47,433 bases of DNA, taken from the NCBI GenBank assembly GCA_910580235.1, contig CAJTVU010000012.1, forward strand, positions 1-47,433. The letters are read 5' to 3'. The position numbers were made by a program, and so were the translations under genes. Under the pieces are notes generated by a model, which did not search any database, was not told the DNA's origin, and saw only the letters and a list, made by a program, of their open reading frames with translations. Source of the DNA: an uncultured Dorea sp. Its GTDB lineage: Bacteria > Bacillota > Clostridia > Lachnospirales > Lachnospiraceae. Position 1 is the first letter of the stretch; the number at the start of each line of letters is the position of its first letter. Below are positions 8,242-15,985 of the stretch, piece after piece.

Positions 8242-9033
8242 ATGGATTACATGGAAACCAAGGGGCGCATCTTTGATATACAGCGGTTCTCCATACATGA
8301 CGGAAAGGGAATAAGAACGATCGTATTCTTAAAGGGGTGTGTGCTCAGATGCCGGTGGTGCTGCAATCCTGAGTCCCAGGAGCTCAAGATCCAGACGATG
8401 ATGGTACAGGGCAAGCCCAAGATCATCGGAGAGGATGTCACTGTAGGGAAAGTGATGGAAACAGTGGAAAAAGACAGGCCGTATTATCGGCGCTCCAGCG
8501 GGGGGCTGACATTGTCCGGCGGTGAGAGCCTGTGCCAGCCTGATTTTGCAAGAGACCTTTTAAGGGCTGCAAAGGAGCGGGGGATCAATACGGCTATGGA
8601 GAGCATGGGATGCGCGCCTTATGAGGTGATTGAAAGCATCCTTCCATATCTGGATCAGTACCTTATGGACATTAAGCACATGGATCCGCAGAAGCATAAG
8701 GAGTATACAGGGCGTTCGAATGAGCTGATGCTTGAAAATGCGAAAAAGATCGCAGATTCAGGCATGACGGATCTGGTAATCCGTGTCCCGGTCATTCCGG
8801 GCTTTAATGACAGAGTGGACGAGATTGAGGCGATTGCCACATATGCCGGCAGCCTCCCAGGGGTGGCGAAGATACATCTGCTTCCTTATCACAGGCTGGG
8901 GAGGGACAAGTACGACGGGCTCGGAAGAGAATATCCGATGGGGGATGTCCTCCCGCCGTCTATGGAGCATATGAGGAGGCTTGAGGAAGCCGTCGTCCGT
9001 GCGTCGAGCCTGGATTGCCAGATAGGAGGGTAG
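8242..9033 (+). CDS. Glycyl-radical enzyme activating enzyme (radical SAM)
   Basis: A 263-residue radical SAM protein that would install the glycyl radical on the upstream dehydratase. The cluster motif CVLRCRWC (CxxxCxxC: Cys33, Cys37, Cys40) binds the SAM-ligating [4Fe-4S] centre, and TLSGGESLCQPDF is the family GGE region. The activases of many glycerol/diol dehydratases carry an inserted pair of ferredoxin-like clusters. None is visible here, so the protein resembles pyruvate formate-lyase activase in size. It is 23 bases downstream of the dehydratase and 3 bases before the PduU-like gene. Confidence 0.92.
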   Translation: MDYMETKGRIFDIQRFSIHDGKGIRTIVFLKGCVLRCRWCCNPESQELKIQTMMVQGKPKIIGEDVTVGKVMETVEKDRPYYRRSSGGLTLSGGESLCQPDFARDLLRAAKERGINTAMESMGCAPYEVIESILPYLDQYLMDIKHMDPQKHKEYTGRSNELMLENAKKIADSGMTDLVIRVPVIPGFNDRVDEIEAIATYAGSLPGVAKIHLLPYHRLGRDKYDGLGREYPMGDVLPPSMEHMRRLEEAVVRASSLDCQIGG

Positions 9034-9036
9034 CAT

Positions 9037-9390
9037 ATGGAAGAGAAGGTTAGGATCATACAGGAGCTGGTTCCAGGAAAACAGATCACCATCGCCCACC
9101 TGATCGCCAATCCGGACGAAGAGCTGTATGAGAAGCTTGGGCTTGACCCTAATATGGATTATTCGAAATCTGCGATCGGGATCATTACGATCAGCCCGGC
9201 AGAGACGGCCGTTATCGCAGCGGATATCGCAGTAAAGTCAGCCGGCGTGGAGCTGGGGTTTGTAGACCGCTTCAGCGGAACTTTGATCGTGACCGGAACT
9301 ATATCGGAGACAGAGTCTGCCCTGAAAGCGATATTGGATTATGTAGAAGGCAAAATGGGCTTTACAGTCTGCGGCATTACAAGGACATAA
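9037..9390 (+). CDS. BMC shell protein, PduU/EutS-like (circularly permuted BMC domain)
   Basis: A 117-residue protein whose start RIIQELVPGKQITIAHLIA is typical of EutS/PduU. These are permuted BMC-domain hexamers whose N-terminal strands form a small beta-barrel over the pore. SAIGIITISPAETAVIAADIA is the BMC helix-strand core. It would form part of the compartment shell. It is tightly packed between the activase and the EutP-like GTPase, with gaps of 3 and 2 bases. Confidence 0.93.
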   Translation: MEEKVRIIQELVPGKQITIAHLIANPDEELYEKLGLDPNMDYSKSAIGIITISPAETAVIAADIAVKSAGVELGFVDRFSGTLIVTGTISETESALKAILDYVEGKMGFTVCGITRT

Positions 9391-9392
9391 TC

Positions 9393-9842
9393 ATGAAGAA
9401 GATCGTATTAATGGGAAGAAGCGGATGCGGAAAGACTACGTTGACGCAGGCGCTGCGAGGAGAGAAGATAGAGTATCGCAAGACACAATATGTAAATAAT
9501 CTTGATGTGGTAATCGATACGCCTGGAGAATATGCGCAGACGAAGCAGCTTGGCTACGCGTTGGCTTTATACTCATATGAAGCAGATATCGTAGGCCTTC
9601 TGTTGTCTGCGACAGAGCCGTATTCTCTATATCCGCCGAACGTAACGCCGATGGCCAACAGGGAAGTTATTGGGATCGTGACGAAAGCGGCTGTAGAGGA
9701 CGGAAAGCCAGAGCGAGCCAGGCGGTGGCTTGCGCTTGCCGGGTGCAAAAAGATATTTTTTGTGGATTCAAAGACAAGCAAGGGCATTCCGGAACTGCTG
9801 GAGTATCTTCGGGAAGACGGCGACTCCATGCCCTGGGAGTAA
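9393..9842 (+). CDS. EutP/PduV-like P-loop GTPase
   Basis: A 149-residue small GTPase-like protein with the P-loop GRSGCGKTTL and a DTPGEY switch motif. EutP/PduV proteins associate with BMCs; PduV has been linked to compartment positioning, and related EutP proteins have been reported to have acetate-kinase activity. Which applies here is unknown. No propionate kinase (PduW) is in the window, which makes a kinase role worth considering, but nothing in the sequence proves it. It is the last gene before an internal promoter. Confidence 0.85.
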   Translation: MKKIVLMGRSGCGKTTLTQALRGEKIEYRKTQYVNNLDVVIDTPGEYAQTKQLGYALALYSYEADIVGLLLSATEPYSLYPPNVTPMANREVIGIVTKAAVEDGKPERARRWLALAGCKKIFFVDSKTSKGIPELLEYLREDGDSMPWE

Positions 9843-9870
9843 AAGCCAATAGAAACAACACTGGACAACG

Positions 9871-9899
9871 TTGACGTGTGTGGTTTCGTGTGTTAATAT
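9871..9899 (+). promoter_or_regulatory. Internal sigma-A promoter before the aldolase gene
   Basis: TTGACG at 9871-9876 and TAATAT at 9894-9899 are separated by 17 bp within a 124-bp gap. The downstream BMC genes can probably be transcribed separately from the dehydratase. Confidence 0.65.
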
Positions 9900-9966
9900 G
9901 GAGACAGAAACAACGGAAACGGTCAGATTATCAATGATTTATAGAAAACAAGGAGGGAACAAAAAG

Positions 9967-10767
9967 ATGCAGAATGAGTTTGAACTGAAGAAATTGATGT
10001 GCGAGATCGGAAAGAGAGTTTACAATAGAGGGATGGTTGCTGCGAACGACGGTAATTTCTCTGTCAAGCTAAATGATAACGAATTTTTATGTACGCCTAC
10101 AGGAGTGAGCAAAGGCTTCATGACGCCGGAATACATCTGTAAAGTAGACGCAAAAGGAAATGTGCTCCAGGCGAACGGGAGCTTCAGGCCGTCGTCTGAG
10201 ATTAAGATGCATATGCGTGTATATGAGAAGAGGCCGGATGTAAATGCAGTCGTACATGCACATCCAAGCTATGCGACATCTTTTGCGATCGCAGGGATCC
10301 CTTTGACGGCTCCGATCATGCCGGAAGCTGTCATTGCTCTGGGATGCGTTCCAATCGCAAAATACGGTACGCCGTCTACGATGGAGATCCCGGACGCAGT
10401 GGAAGAGTATCTGCCGTATTTTGACCAGGTTCTGCTGGAGAACCATGGAGCATTGTCCTGGGGGCCGGATCTTTTAAATGCTTACCATAAGATGGAATCT
10501 ATTGAGTTCTATGCAGAATTATTGTACAAGTCAAAGATGCTTGGCGGGCCGAGAGAGTTTGACAAAGAGCAGATCGCAAAGCTGTATGAGATCAGAAGGC
10601 AGATGGGGCTTCCAGGAAAGCACCCTGCAAACCTTTGCCCCAATGCGAAGAGCGGTAAGGAGAGCTGCCATAATTGCGGCGGCAGCTGCGGCGGTACGAA
10701 AGAGATGCCGGATAATGAGCTGATCGCTTCTATTACAAAGAAGGTTATGGAACAGATGGGAATGTAG
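9967..10767 (+). CDS. Class II aldolase, L-fuculose-/rhamnulose-1-phosphate type, BMC-targeted
   Basis: A 266-residue zinc aldolase of the AraD/FucA fold, expected to split L-fuculose-1-phosphate into DHAP and L-lactaldehyde. Metal/catalytic motifs are SSEIKMH, HAHPSYA and LLENHGAL. A core of about 220 residues is followed by a Cys/Gly-rich linker (CHNCGGSCGG) and an amphipathic tail DNELIASITKKVMEQMGM, the form of a C-terminal BMC encapsulation peptide. ATG 9967 follows AAGGAGGGA, which decides the start. Aldolases with such tails are characteristic of fucose/rhamnose glycyl-radical compartments. The matching kinase and isomerase lie about 22 kb downstream in this window. Confidence 0.9.
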   Translation: MQNEFELKKLMCEIGKRVYNRGMVAANDGNFSVKLNDNEFLCTPTGVSKGFMTPEYICKVDAKGNVLQANGSFRPSSEIKMHMRVYEKRPDVNAVVHAHPSYATSFAIAGIPLTAPIMPEAVIALGCVPIAKYGTPSTMEIPDAVEEYLPYFDQVLLENHGALSWGPDLLNAYHKMESIEFYAELLYKSKMLGGPREFDKEQIAKLYEIRRQMGLPGKHPANLCPNAKSGKESCHNCGGSCGGTKEMPDNELIASITKKVMEQMGM

Positions 10768-10769
10768 TT

Positions 10770-11285
10770 ATGGATGAGCAGATGATTTCAAAGGCAGTGG
10801 AAGCTGTCATGAAACAGATGGCTGCAGAACATGATAGGAAACCTCATACATGTAAGTGTAAAAGCCGTAAGATGACGTTGCGCCTGGCGAAATCTCTCAT
10901 AGAGAAGGTCGAGACAAAAGCGGAGGCGATGGGTCTTGCAGCAGTGATCGCAGTATCGGATGCGGCAGGGCGGCTGACCGCGGTGCATTGCATGGACGGC
11001 GCATACATTGCCAGCTATGATATCGCGGTGAACAAGACATTTACGTCGGCAGGCCTTAAGATGTCCACGGCCAGGCTTGCTGGCTTAAGCCAGCCTGGGC
11101 AGCCATTATATGGGATCCAGCATACCAATGGCGGGAGGATCGTGATATTGGGCGGCGGGGAGCCGCTTGAATCAGAGGGAGAGATCATAGGGGCTCTCGG
11201 CGTGAGCGGAGGAAGCGCAGAAGAGGATACGGCGCTTGCGGCGTACGGAAGAGAGATCTTAAAGGAGGTGATTTCGTGTCAATAA
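10770..11285 (+). CDS. GlcG/HbpS-like protein (PduO C-terminal domain family)
   Basis: A 171-residue protein. Residues 1-20 form an amphipathic helix (MDEQMISKAVEAVMKQMAAE) resembling a BMC targeting peptide. A short Cys/Lys patch CKCKSRK follows, then a GlcG/HbpS domain (about 35-170) with GLAAVIAVSDAAGRL and the Gly-rich GGRIVILGGGEPL. Relatives bind haem or a corrinoid or flavin-like ligand, and in PduO this domain is appended to an adenosyltransferase. Here there is no adenosyltransferase domain and the diol dehydratase does not need B12, so the role is open. It overlaps the next gene by 10 bases. Confidence 0.8.
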   Translation: MDEQMISKAVEAVMKQMAAEHDRKPHTCKCKSRKMTLRLAKSLIEKVETKAEAMGLAAVIAVSDAAGRLTAVHCMDGAYIASYDIAVNKTFTSAGLKMSTARLAGLSQPGQPLYGIQHTNGGRIVILGGGEPLESEGEIIGALGVSGGSAEEDTALAAYGREILKEVISCQ

Positions 11286-12664
11286 ATGAAGCGATGGTCC
11301 AGGATGTCGTCAAGGAGGTAATGGCAAAGCTCCAATTGGCGTCCGGAGCGTCTGAGGGGCTGGGAGCCTTTGCCGATATGACGGATGCGATAGCCGCGGC
11401 AAAGAAGGCACAGGGCTATATACACAGAATGTCCATGGATCAGAGGGAGCAGATTATTTCTGTTATCCGCAGGAAGACAAAAGAAAATGCAGAGATCCTG
11501 GCTCGCATGGGCGTAGAAGAGACAGGAATGGGGAATGTCCCGCATAAGATATTAAAGCATCAGCTTGTGGCTGAGAAGACGCCGGGGACAGAAGACATTA
11601 CGACAACAGCATGGTCCGGGGACAAGGGGCTGACTCTGGTCGAGATGGGGCCATTCGGTGTGATCGGCGCGATCACGCCATGTACGAACCCCAGCGAGAC
11701 GATCATCTGTAATACGATCGGAATGCTGGCAGGAGGGAACACAGCCGTATTCAATCCCCATCCGGCGGCGATCCGGACATCACTGTATGCGATCAATATG
11801 CTGAACGAAGCCTCACTGGAGGCAGGAGGGCCGGAGAATATCGCATGTGCGGTGCGAAAGCCTACATTGGACAGCAGCAATATTATGATGAAGCATCCGG
11901 ATATCCAGCTGATCGCAGCGACAGGAGGGCCGGGAGTAGTAACGGCGGTACTGTCGTCAGGCAGAAGGGGGATCGGCGCAGGAGCAGGGAATCCGCCGGC
12001 TCTTGTAGACGAGACGGCGGATATAAGAAAAGCAGCAGAGGATATTGTAAATGGATGTACCTTTGACAATAATCTTCCGTGTATCGCCGAAAAGGAGATC
12101 GTTGCAGTAGACTGTGTCGTATCTGAGCTGCTGCACTATATGGTGAGCGAGCAGGGATGCTATCTTGCATCAAAAGAGGAGCAGGATAGGCTTACGAGTA
12201 CAGTTCTGACTCCGAAGGGGCTGAACAGGAAGTGCGTCGGACGTGATGCGAAGACATTGCTGGGAATGATCGGTGTGAGCGTGCCGGATAATATACGCTG
12301 TATCATATTTGAAGGCGAGAAGGAGCATCCATTGATCGCAGAGGAATTGATGATGCCGATCCTGGGCGTGGTGCGGGCGAAAGATTTTGACGACGCGGTG
12401 GAGAAAGCCGTATGGCTTGAGCATGGAAACAGGCATTCCGCTCATATCCATTCAAAGCATATCGACAATATTACACGCTATGCAAAGGCGGTCGATACTG
12501 CGATCTTAGTGAAAAACGCCCCCTCTTACGCGGCGCTTGGATTTGGAGGGGAAGGCTTCTGTACCTTTACGATCGCCAGCAGGACAGGAGAGGGCCTTAC
12601 GAGCGCAAGCACATTTACGAAAAGAAGACGCTGCGTAATGTCAGAGAGCTTATGCATCCGTTAA
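11276..12664 (+). CDS. CoA-acylating propionaldehyde dehydrogenase (PduP-like)
   Basis: A 462-residue aldehyde dehydrogenase predicted to convert propionaldehyde, CoA and NAD+ to propionyl-CoA and NADH. The active-site Cys is Cys269 in FDNNLPCIAEKE. GPFGVIGAITPCTNPSET and the FGGEGFCTFTIA tail are PduP/EutE-like. The N-terminal helix (INEAMVQDVVKEVMAKLQLA) followed by a flexible Gly/Ala/Ser stretch looks like an encapsulation peptide. The start is GTG 11276, set by a near-perfect AAAGGAGGTG at 11261-11270 within the preceding gene, so translation is probably coupled. Cys and cofactor motifs appear intact. Confidence 0.93.
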   Translation: MSINEAMVQDVVKEVMAKLQLASGASEGLGAFADMTDAIAAAKKAQGYIHRMSMDQREQIISVIRRKTKENAEILARMGVEETGMGNVPHKILKHQLVAEKTPGTEDITTTAWSGDKGLTLVEMGPFGVIGAITPCTNPSETIICNTIGMLAGGNTAVFNPHPAAIRTSLYAINMLNEASLEAGGPENIACAVRKPTLDSSNIMMKHPDIQLIAATGGPGVVTAVLSSGRRGIGAGAGNPPALVDETADIRKAAEDIVNGCTFDNNLPCIAEKEIVAVDCVVSELLHYMVSEQGCYLASKEEQDRLTSTVLTPKGLNRKCVGRDAKTLLGMIGVSVPDNIRCIIFEGEKEHPLIAEELMMPILGVVRAKDFDDAVEKAVWLEHGNRHSAHIHSKHIDNITRYAKAVDTAILVKNAPSYAALGFGGEGFCTFTIASRTGEGLTSASTFTKRRRCVMSESLCIR

Positions 12665-12682
12665 GTTGGAGGAGAGAAGAGT

Positions 12683-13882
12683 ATGGACATAAATTCAGTT
12701 AATGTAGAGGCCATTGTAAAACAGGTGCTGGAGGGGATGATGGAGAAACCGTCCGCAGCGCCTGCGGTAAGGGGGGCTATCCCCGCCGCATCGAGAGTGG
12801 CAATGCTCACGGCGTTGGAGCATTATGATATTCAGGAATATCCGATTCCGGAGCTTGGAGATGATGATATTCTTGTAAAGGTAGAAGGCTGCGGTGTCTG
12901 CGGGACAGACGCTCACGAGTTCAAGAGAGATCCCTTCGGGCTGATCCCGCTTGTCCTTGGGCATGAGGGGACTGGAGAGATCGTAAAGATGGGGAAGAAT
13001 GTAAAGAAGGACAGCGCTGGAAAGCCGCTGAACGTAGGTGACAAAGTCGTTACGTGTATGATCTTTAAAGACAATCCGGATATTACGATGTTCGACCTGA
13101 ATAAGCAGAACGTAGGCGGCGCAGACGTATATGGCCTTCTTCCCGATGACGATATACATCTGAACGGATGGTTTGCAGATTATATCGTAATCCGCGGCGG
13201 CTCCACCGTATTTAATGTAAGCGACCTGGATCTGGATTCCAGGATACTGATCGAACCGTGCGCTGTGCTGATCCACGCAGTAGAGAGGGCGAAAACAACG
13301 GGGATCTTAAGGTTCAACAGCAGGGTCGTCGTTCAGGGCTGCGGTCCGATCGGGCTGATCTGTATTGCGATCTTACGGACGATGGGCATCGAAAATATCG
13401 TAGCTGTTGACGGAGAGCAGAAGAGGCTGGAGTTCGCAAAGGAAATGGGCGCGACAAAGTCTGTGAACTTCAAGGACCACCAGGGGATGGAAGCGCTGAC
13501 AGGAGCGGTAGAAGCCTGCTTTGACGGGCATCTGGCGGATTTTGCTTTCCAGTGTACCGGATCGCCGATCGCACATGCGAATATCTACAAGTTCATCAGG
13601 AACGGCGGAGGGCTTTGTGAGCTGGGATTCTTCATCAATGGCGGGGACGCCACGATCAATCCGCATTTTGATATATGCTCAAAGGAGATTACGATTGTCG
13701 GCTCCTGGGTATACACACTGAGAGATTACGCGACGACGTTTGATTTCCTGAAGCGTGCGAAAGGGATCGGATTACCGATAAGCAAGCTGATCACGCACAG
13801 GTTCCCGCTTGAGCAGATTAACGAGGCTCATGTGACAAATCTGAAGATGGAAGGCTTAAAGATCGCGATTATCAACAGATAA
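12683..13882 (+). CDS. BMC-targeted zinc-dependent alcohol dehydrogenase (MDR family)
   Basis: A 399-residue medium-chain dehydrogenase. Residues 1-22 form an amphipathic helix (VNVEAIVKQVLEGMMEK) with an Ala/Pro linker, a likely encapsulation peptide. The catalytic zinc motif GCGVCGTDAHE and LGHEGTGEIV follow. The four-Cys structural-zinc lobe is absent. The Rossmann region is VVQGCGPIGLICIAI. It would reduce propionaldehyde to propanol and recycle NADH, replacing the iron-dependent PduQ of the classical Pdu compartment. It might also reduce lactaldehyde to propanediol, since no FucO-like enzyme is present in the window. Substrate is inferred from context. Confidence 0.88.
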   Translation: MDINSVNVEAIVKQVLEGMMEKPSAAPAVRGAIPAASRVAMLTALEHYDIQEYPIPELGDDDILVKVEGCGVCGTDAHEFKRDPFGLIPLVLGHEGTGEIVKMGKNVKKDSAGKPLNVGDKVVTCMIFKDNPDITMFDLNKQNVGGADVYGLLPDDDIHLNGWFADYIVIRGGSTVFNVSDLDLDSRILIEPCAVLIHAVERAKTTGILRFNSRVVVQGCGPIGLICIAILRTMGIENIVAVDGEQKRLEFAKEMGATKSVNFKDHQGMEALTGAVEACFDGHLADFAFQCTGSPIAHANIYKFIRNGGGLCELGFFINGGDATINPHFDICSKEITIVGSWVYTLRDYATTFDFLKRAKGIGLPISKLITHRFPLEQINEAHVTNLKMEGLKIAIINR

Positions 13883-13904
13883 GTAAGGAATGGGAGACAT
13901 ACAT

Positions 13905-14222
13905 ATGGGAGAGGCAGTCGGAATTGTAGAGTTATTTGGCCTGGTCGCGGCTTTCGCGGCGGCAGACGCCGGGTGTAAGGCAGCGGACGTCAGCTTGGAA
14001 CCGTTTGATAAAAATAAACCGGCAAATGCAGATTCTTTGCCAGTGCCTTTGATCGTAGCGATCAAATTCAGAGGAAGCGTCACGGCGGTGGAGGCCGCGG
14101 TGGAGGCTGCGGTAAAAAGAGCGAACGAGATAACGGGCGTGATTACGACCTATGTGATCCCAAGGCCGGAAGAAGATACAGAAAAGATGTTGAAAATAAG
14201 CGGGATGGATAAGACAAGATAA
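13905..14222 (+). CDS. BMC-domain shell protein with enlarged pore-loop region
   Basis: A 105-residue single-BMC-domain protein (EAVGIVELFGLVAAFAAAD). Compared with its PduA-like neighbours it has about nine extra residues around the segment that lines the hexamer pore (PFDKNKPANADSLPVP). The central pore is therefore probably larger or differently charged. The start at ATG 13905 has GGGAG 8 bases upstream; the upstream in-frame ATG at 13890 has a poorer site. It is the first of four consecutive BMC-H genes, each separated by short gaps. Confidence 0.88.
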   Translation: MGEAVGIVELFGLVAAFAAADAGCKAADVSLEPFDKNKPANADSLPVPLIVAIKFRGSVTAVEAAVEAAVKRANEITGVITTYVIPRPEEDTEKMLKISGMDKTR

Positions 14223-14261
14223 GATAATTAAAAATAATTCAAATATCAGGAGGATGAAAAA

Positions 14262-14537
14262 ATGGCACAGCAGGCATTAGGGATGGTTGAAACAAGAGGG
14301 CTTACAGCAGCGATCGAGGCGGCGGATGCGATGACGAAATCTGCGGAGGTGACTTTAGTAGGGACAGAGAAGATCGGTTCCGGGCTTGTAACAGTTATGG
14401 TGCGCGGAGATGTAGGGGCGGTGAAGGCAGCAGTAGAGGCCGGAGCAGAGAGCGCGGGAAGGCTTGGAGAGCTGGTGGCTACACACGTAATCCCAAGGCC
14501 CCACAGCGATGTAGAGAAGATCCTTCCGACGATCTAA
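14262..14537 (+). CDS. BMC-H shell protein, PduA/PduJ-like
   Basis: A 91-residue canonical hexameric shell protein. ALGMVETRGLTAAIEAADAM opens the domain, EKIGSGLVTVMVRGD holds the small-polar pore residues GSG, and VIPRPH closes it. It is very similar to the 14867-15265 product and is probably a duplicate. It would form the flat facets of the compartment. An AGGAGG ribosome site precedes it. Confidence 0.95.
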   Translation: MAQQALGMVETRGLTAAIEAADAMTKSAEVTLVGTEKIGSGLVTVMVRGDVGAVKAAVEAGAESAGRLGELVATHVIPRPHSDVEKILPTI

Positions 14538-14568
14538 ACAGCGAGACGGAGAGCGAGGAGCAGATCTC

Positions 14569-14850
14569 ATGGGAAAATCATATGGATTCATTGAAATTCC
14601 TAGTACATCGGCGGCAATTACTGCGATCGATATCATGTTAAAGACGGCGGATGTGGAATTTGTGACATGGGAAAAGAAGCTTGGCGGAAGGCTTGTGACA
14701 GTAGTGGTACAAGGGACCGTGTCAGCCGTAACAGAGGCAGTGGAGGCAGCAGCGGCAAAGTCGATCAAGGAAGTGGCGGCAAAGGCTATTATCGCGAATC
14801 CACATGAAGAGATCGTGAAGATGGTCCGGCTAAGCAGCAGCCGATTGTAA
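14569..14850 (+). CDS. BMC-H shell protein with GGR pore motif
   Basis: A 93-residue BMC-H protein (SYGFIEIPSTSAAITAIDIM). The pore segment reads EKKLGGRLVTVVVQG, so an Arg sits next to the pore where the PduA-like neighbours have a GSG motif. That would change charge and selectivity. The domain ends at IIANPHEEIVKMVR. It lies between the two PduA-like genes and is clearly a separate paralogue. Confidence 0.93.
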   Translation: MGKSYGFIEIPSTSAAITAIDIMLKTADVEFVTWEKKLGGRLVTVVVQGTVSAVTEAVEAAAAKSIKEVAAKAIIANPHEEIVKMVRLSSSRL

Positions 14851-14866
14851 GCAGGAGGCGGAGAAT

Positions 14867-15265
14867 ATGGCAGAAAATGTAGCGGGAGAAAAGAAGGCAA
14901 AGGCAAAAGCAACAACGGCGAAAGCGCCGGGAAAGACCGTACAGAGAGTAAATCAGAAACAACAGCCAAAGGAGGAAAAAAGGATGGCAAATCAGGAAGC
15001 GTTAGGAATGGTTGAGACAAGAGGGTTAGTAGCGGCGATCGAGGCGGCAGATACGATGCTTAAGGCAGCAAACGTAGTGTTAGTAGGGACAGAGAAGATC
15101 GGCTCTGGCCTGGTAAGCGTTATGGTACGGGGAGACGTAGGAGCAGTAAAGTCAGCGGTCGAGTCCGGAGCTGAGAGCGCAGGAAGGCTTGGCGAGCTGG
15201 TGGCTACACATGTAATCCCAAGGCCTCATGACGATGTAGAGAAGATCCTTCCTGTATTGAAATAA
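14867..15265 (+). CDS. BMC-H shell protein with Lys/Ala-rich N-terminal extension and internal start
   Basis: The full frame encodes 132 residues: a basic, disordered-looking extension of about 39 residues (rich in Lys, Ala, Gln) and a PduA/J-like BMC domain (ALGMVETRGLVAAIEAAD, pore EKIGSGLVSVMVRGD). Two starts have good ribosome sites. ATG 14867 follows AGGAGGCGGAG, and ATG 14984 follows AAAGGAGG with a 9-base gap. The second start yields a plain 93-residue shell protein nearly the same as the 14262-14537 product. Both forms may be made. The extension could point into the lumen or cytoplasm and bind an acidic partner or nucleic acid; this is inference. Confidence 0.88.
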   Translation: MAENVAGEKKAKAKATTAKAPGKTVQRVNQKQQPKEEKRMANQEALGMVETRGLVAAIEAADTMLKAANVVLVGTEKIGSGLVSVMVRGDVGAVKSAVESGAESAGRLGELVATHVIPRPHDDVEKILPVLK

Positions 15266-15297
15266 TGAATACGAAGCGATGAAGGATGGGACTTTAT

Positions 15298-15942
15298 ATG
15301 GATAATCAAAATATAGAATTAATTGCCAGAATGGTAATGGAAGCGCTTGAGACGAGAGAGAAGTCCAGTAATGGCTTTGTAGTGCCGGTCGGGGTGTCTG
15401 CAAGGCATGTCCATCTGACGCAGGAGCATGTGGAAGCATTATTCGGAGAGGGATATCATCTTACGAAGAAAAAAGAGCTCATGGGGGGCCAGTATGCCTC
15501 CAATGAGCAAGTGACGATCGTAGGGCTGAAATTGAGAGCGATCGAGAACGTCAGGATCTTAGGGCCGGTAAGGAGCGGATCTCAAGTCGAGGTGTCTGCT
15601 ACGGATGCAGTCAGGCTGGGGGTGAAGGCGCCGATCAGGGAGTCGGGGAATGTGAAAGGCTCCGCGCCGATCGCAGTCGTCGGGCCTAAAGGGGTCGTTT
15701 ACCTGGAAGAAGGCTGTATTATTGCCAAGAGGCATATCCATATGGCTCCGAAAGACGCTATGGCAGCGGGCGTTGCAGACGGCGATATCGTTTCTGTAAA
15801 GTCTGATAATGAGAGAGGCACTGTATTTAACCATGTACAGATCCGGGTAGATGAAAGCTTTACGCTGGAGATGCATATTGATACAGACGAGGCGAACGCG
15901 GCCAAGATAACGACAGGACAGACGGTGACGATCCTGAAATAG
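15298..15942 (+). CDS. pduL: Phosphate propanoyltransferase (PduL-like)
   Basis: A 214-residue phosphotransacylase of the PduL family, converting propionyl-CoA and phosphate to propionyl-phosphate and CoA so that CoA is recycled in the lumen. Zinc-binding His motifs are VSARHVHL and KRHIHM in the two beta-barrel halves. The N-terminal helix (NIELIARMVMEALE) is a likely encapsulation peptide. ATG 15298 is preferred over 15286 because AAGGATGGG lies at suitable spacing. No propionate kinase follows it, so the acyl-phosphate is probably used by a kinase encoded elsewhere. Confidence 0.93.
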   Translation: MDNQNIELIARMVMEALETREKSSNGFVVPVGVSARHVHLTQEHVEALFGEGYHLTKKKELMGGQYASNEQVTIVGLKLRAIENVRILGPVRSGSQVEVSATDAVRLGVKAPIRESGNVKGSAPIAVVGPKGVVYLEEGCIIAKRHIHMAPKDAMAAGVADGDIVSVKSDNERGTVFNHVQIRVDESFTLEMHIDTDEANAAKITTGQTVTILK

Positions 15943-15985
15943 TACCCGCAATGTACACAGATCGCAGAATAATTGGAGGTAGATC

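Noticed and set aside
9843..9966. Riboswitch before the aldolase gene
   Set aside because: The leader after the predicted transcription start is about 60 bases, with no conserved fold visible; a plain promoter explains the gap.
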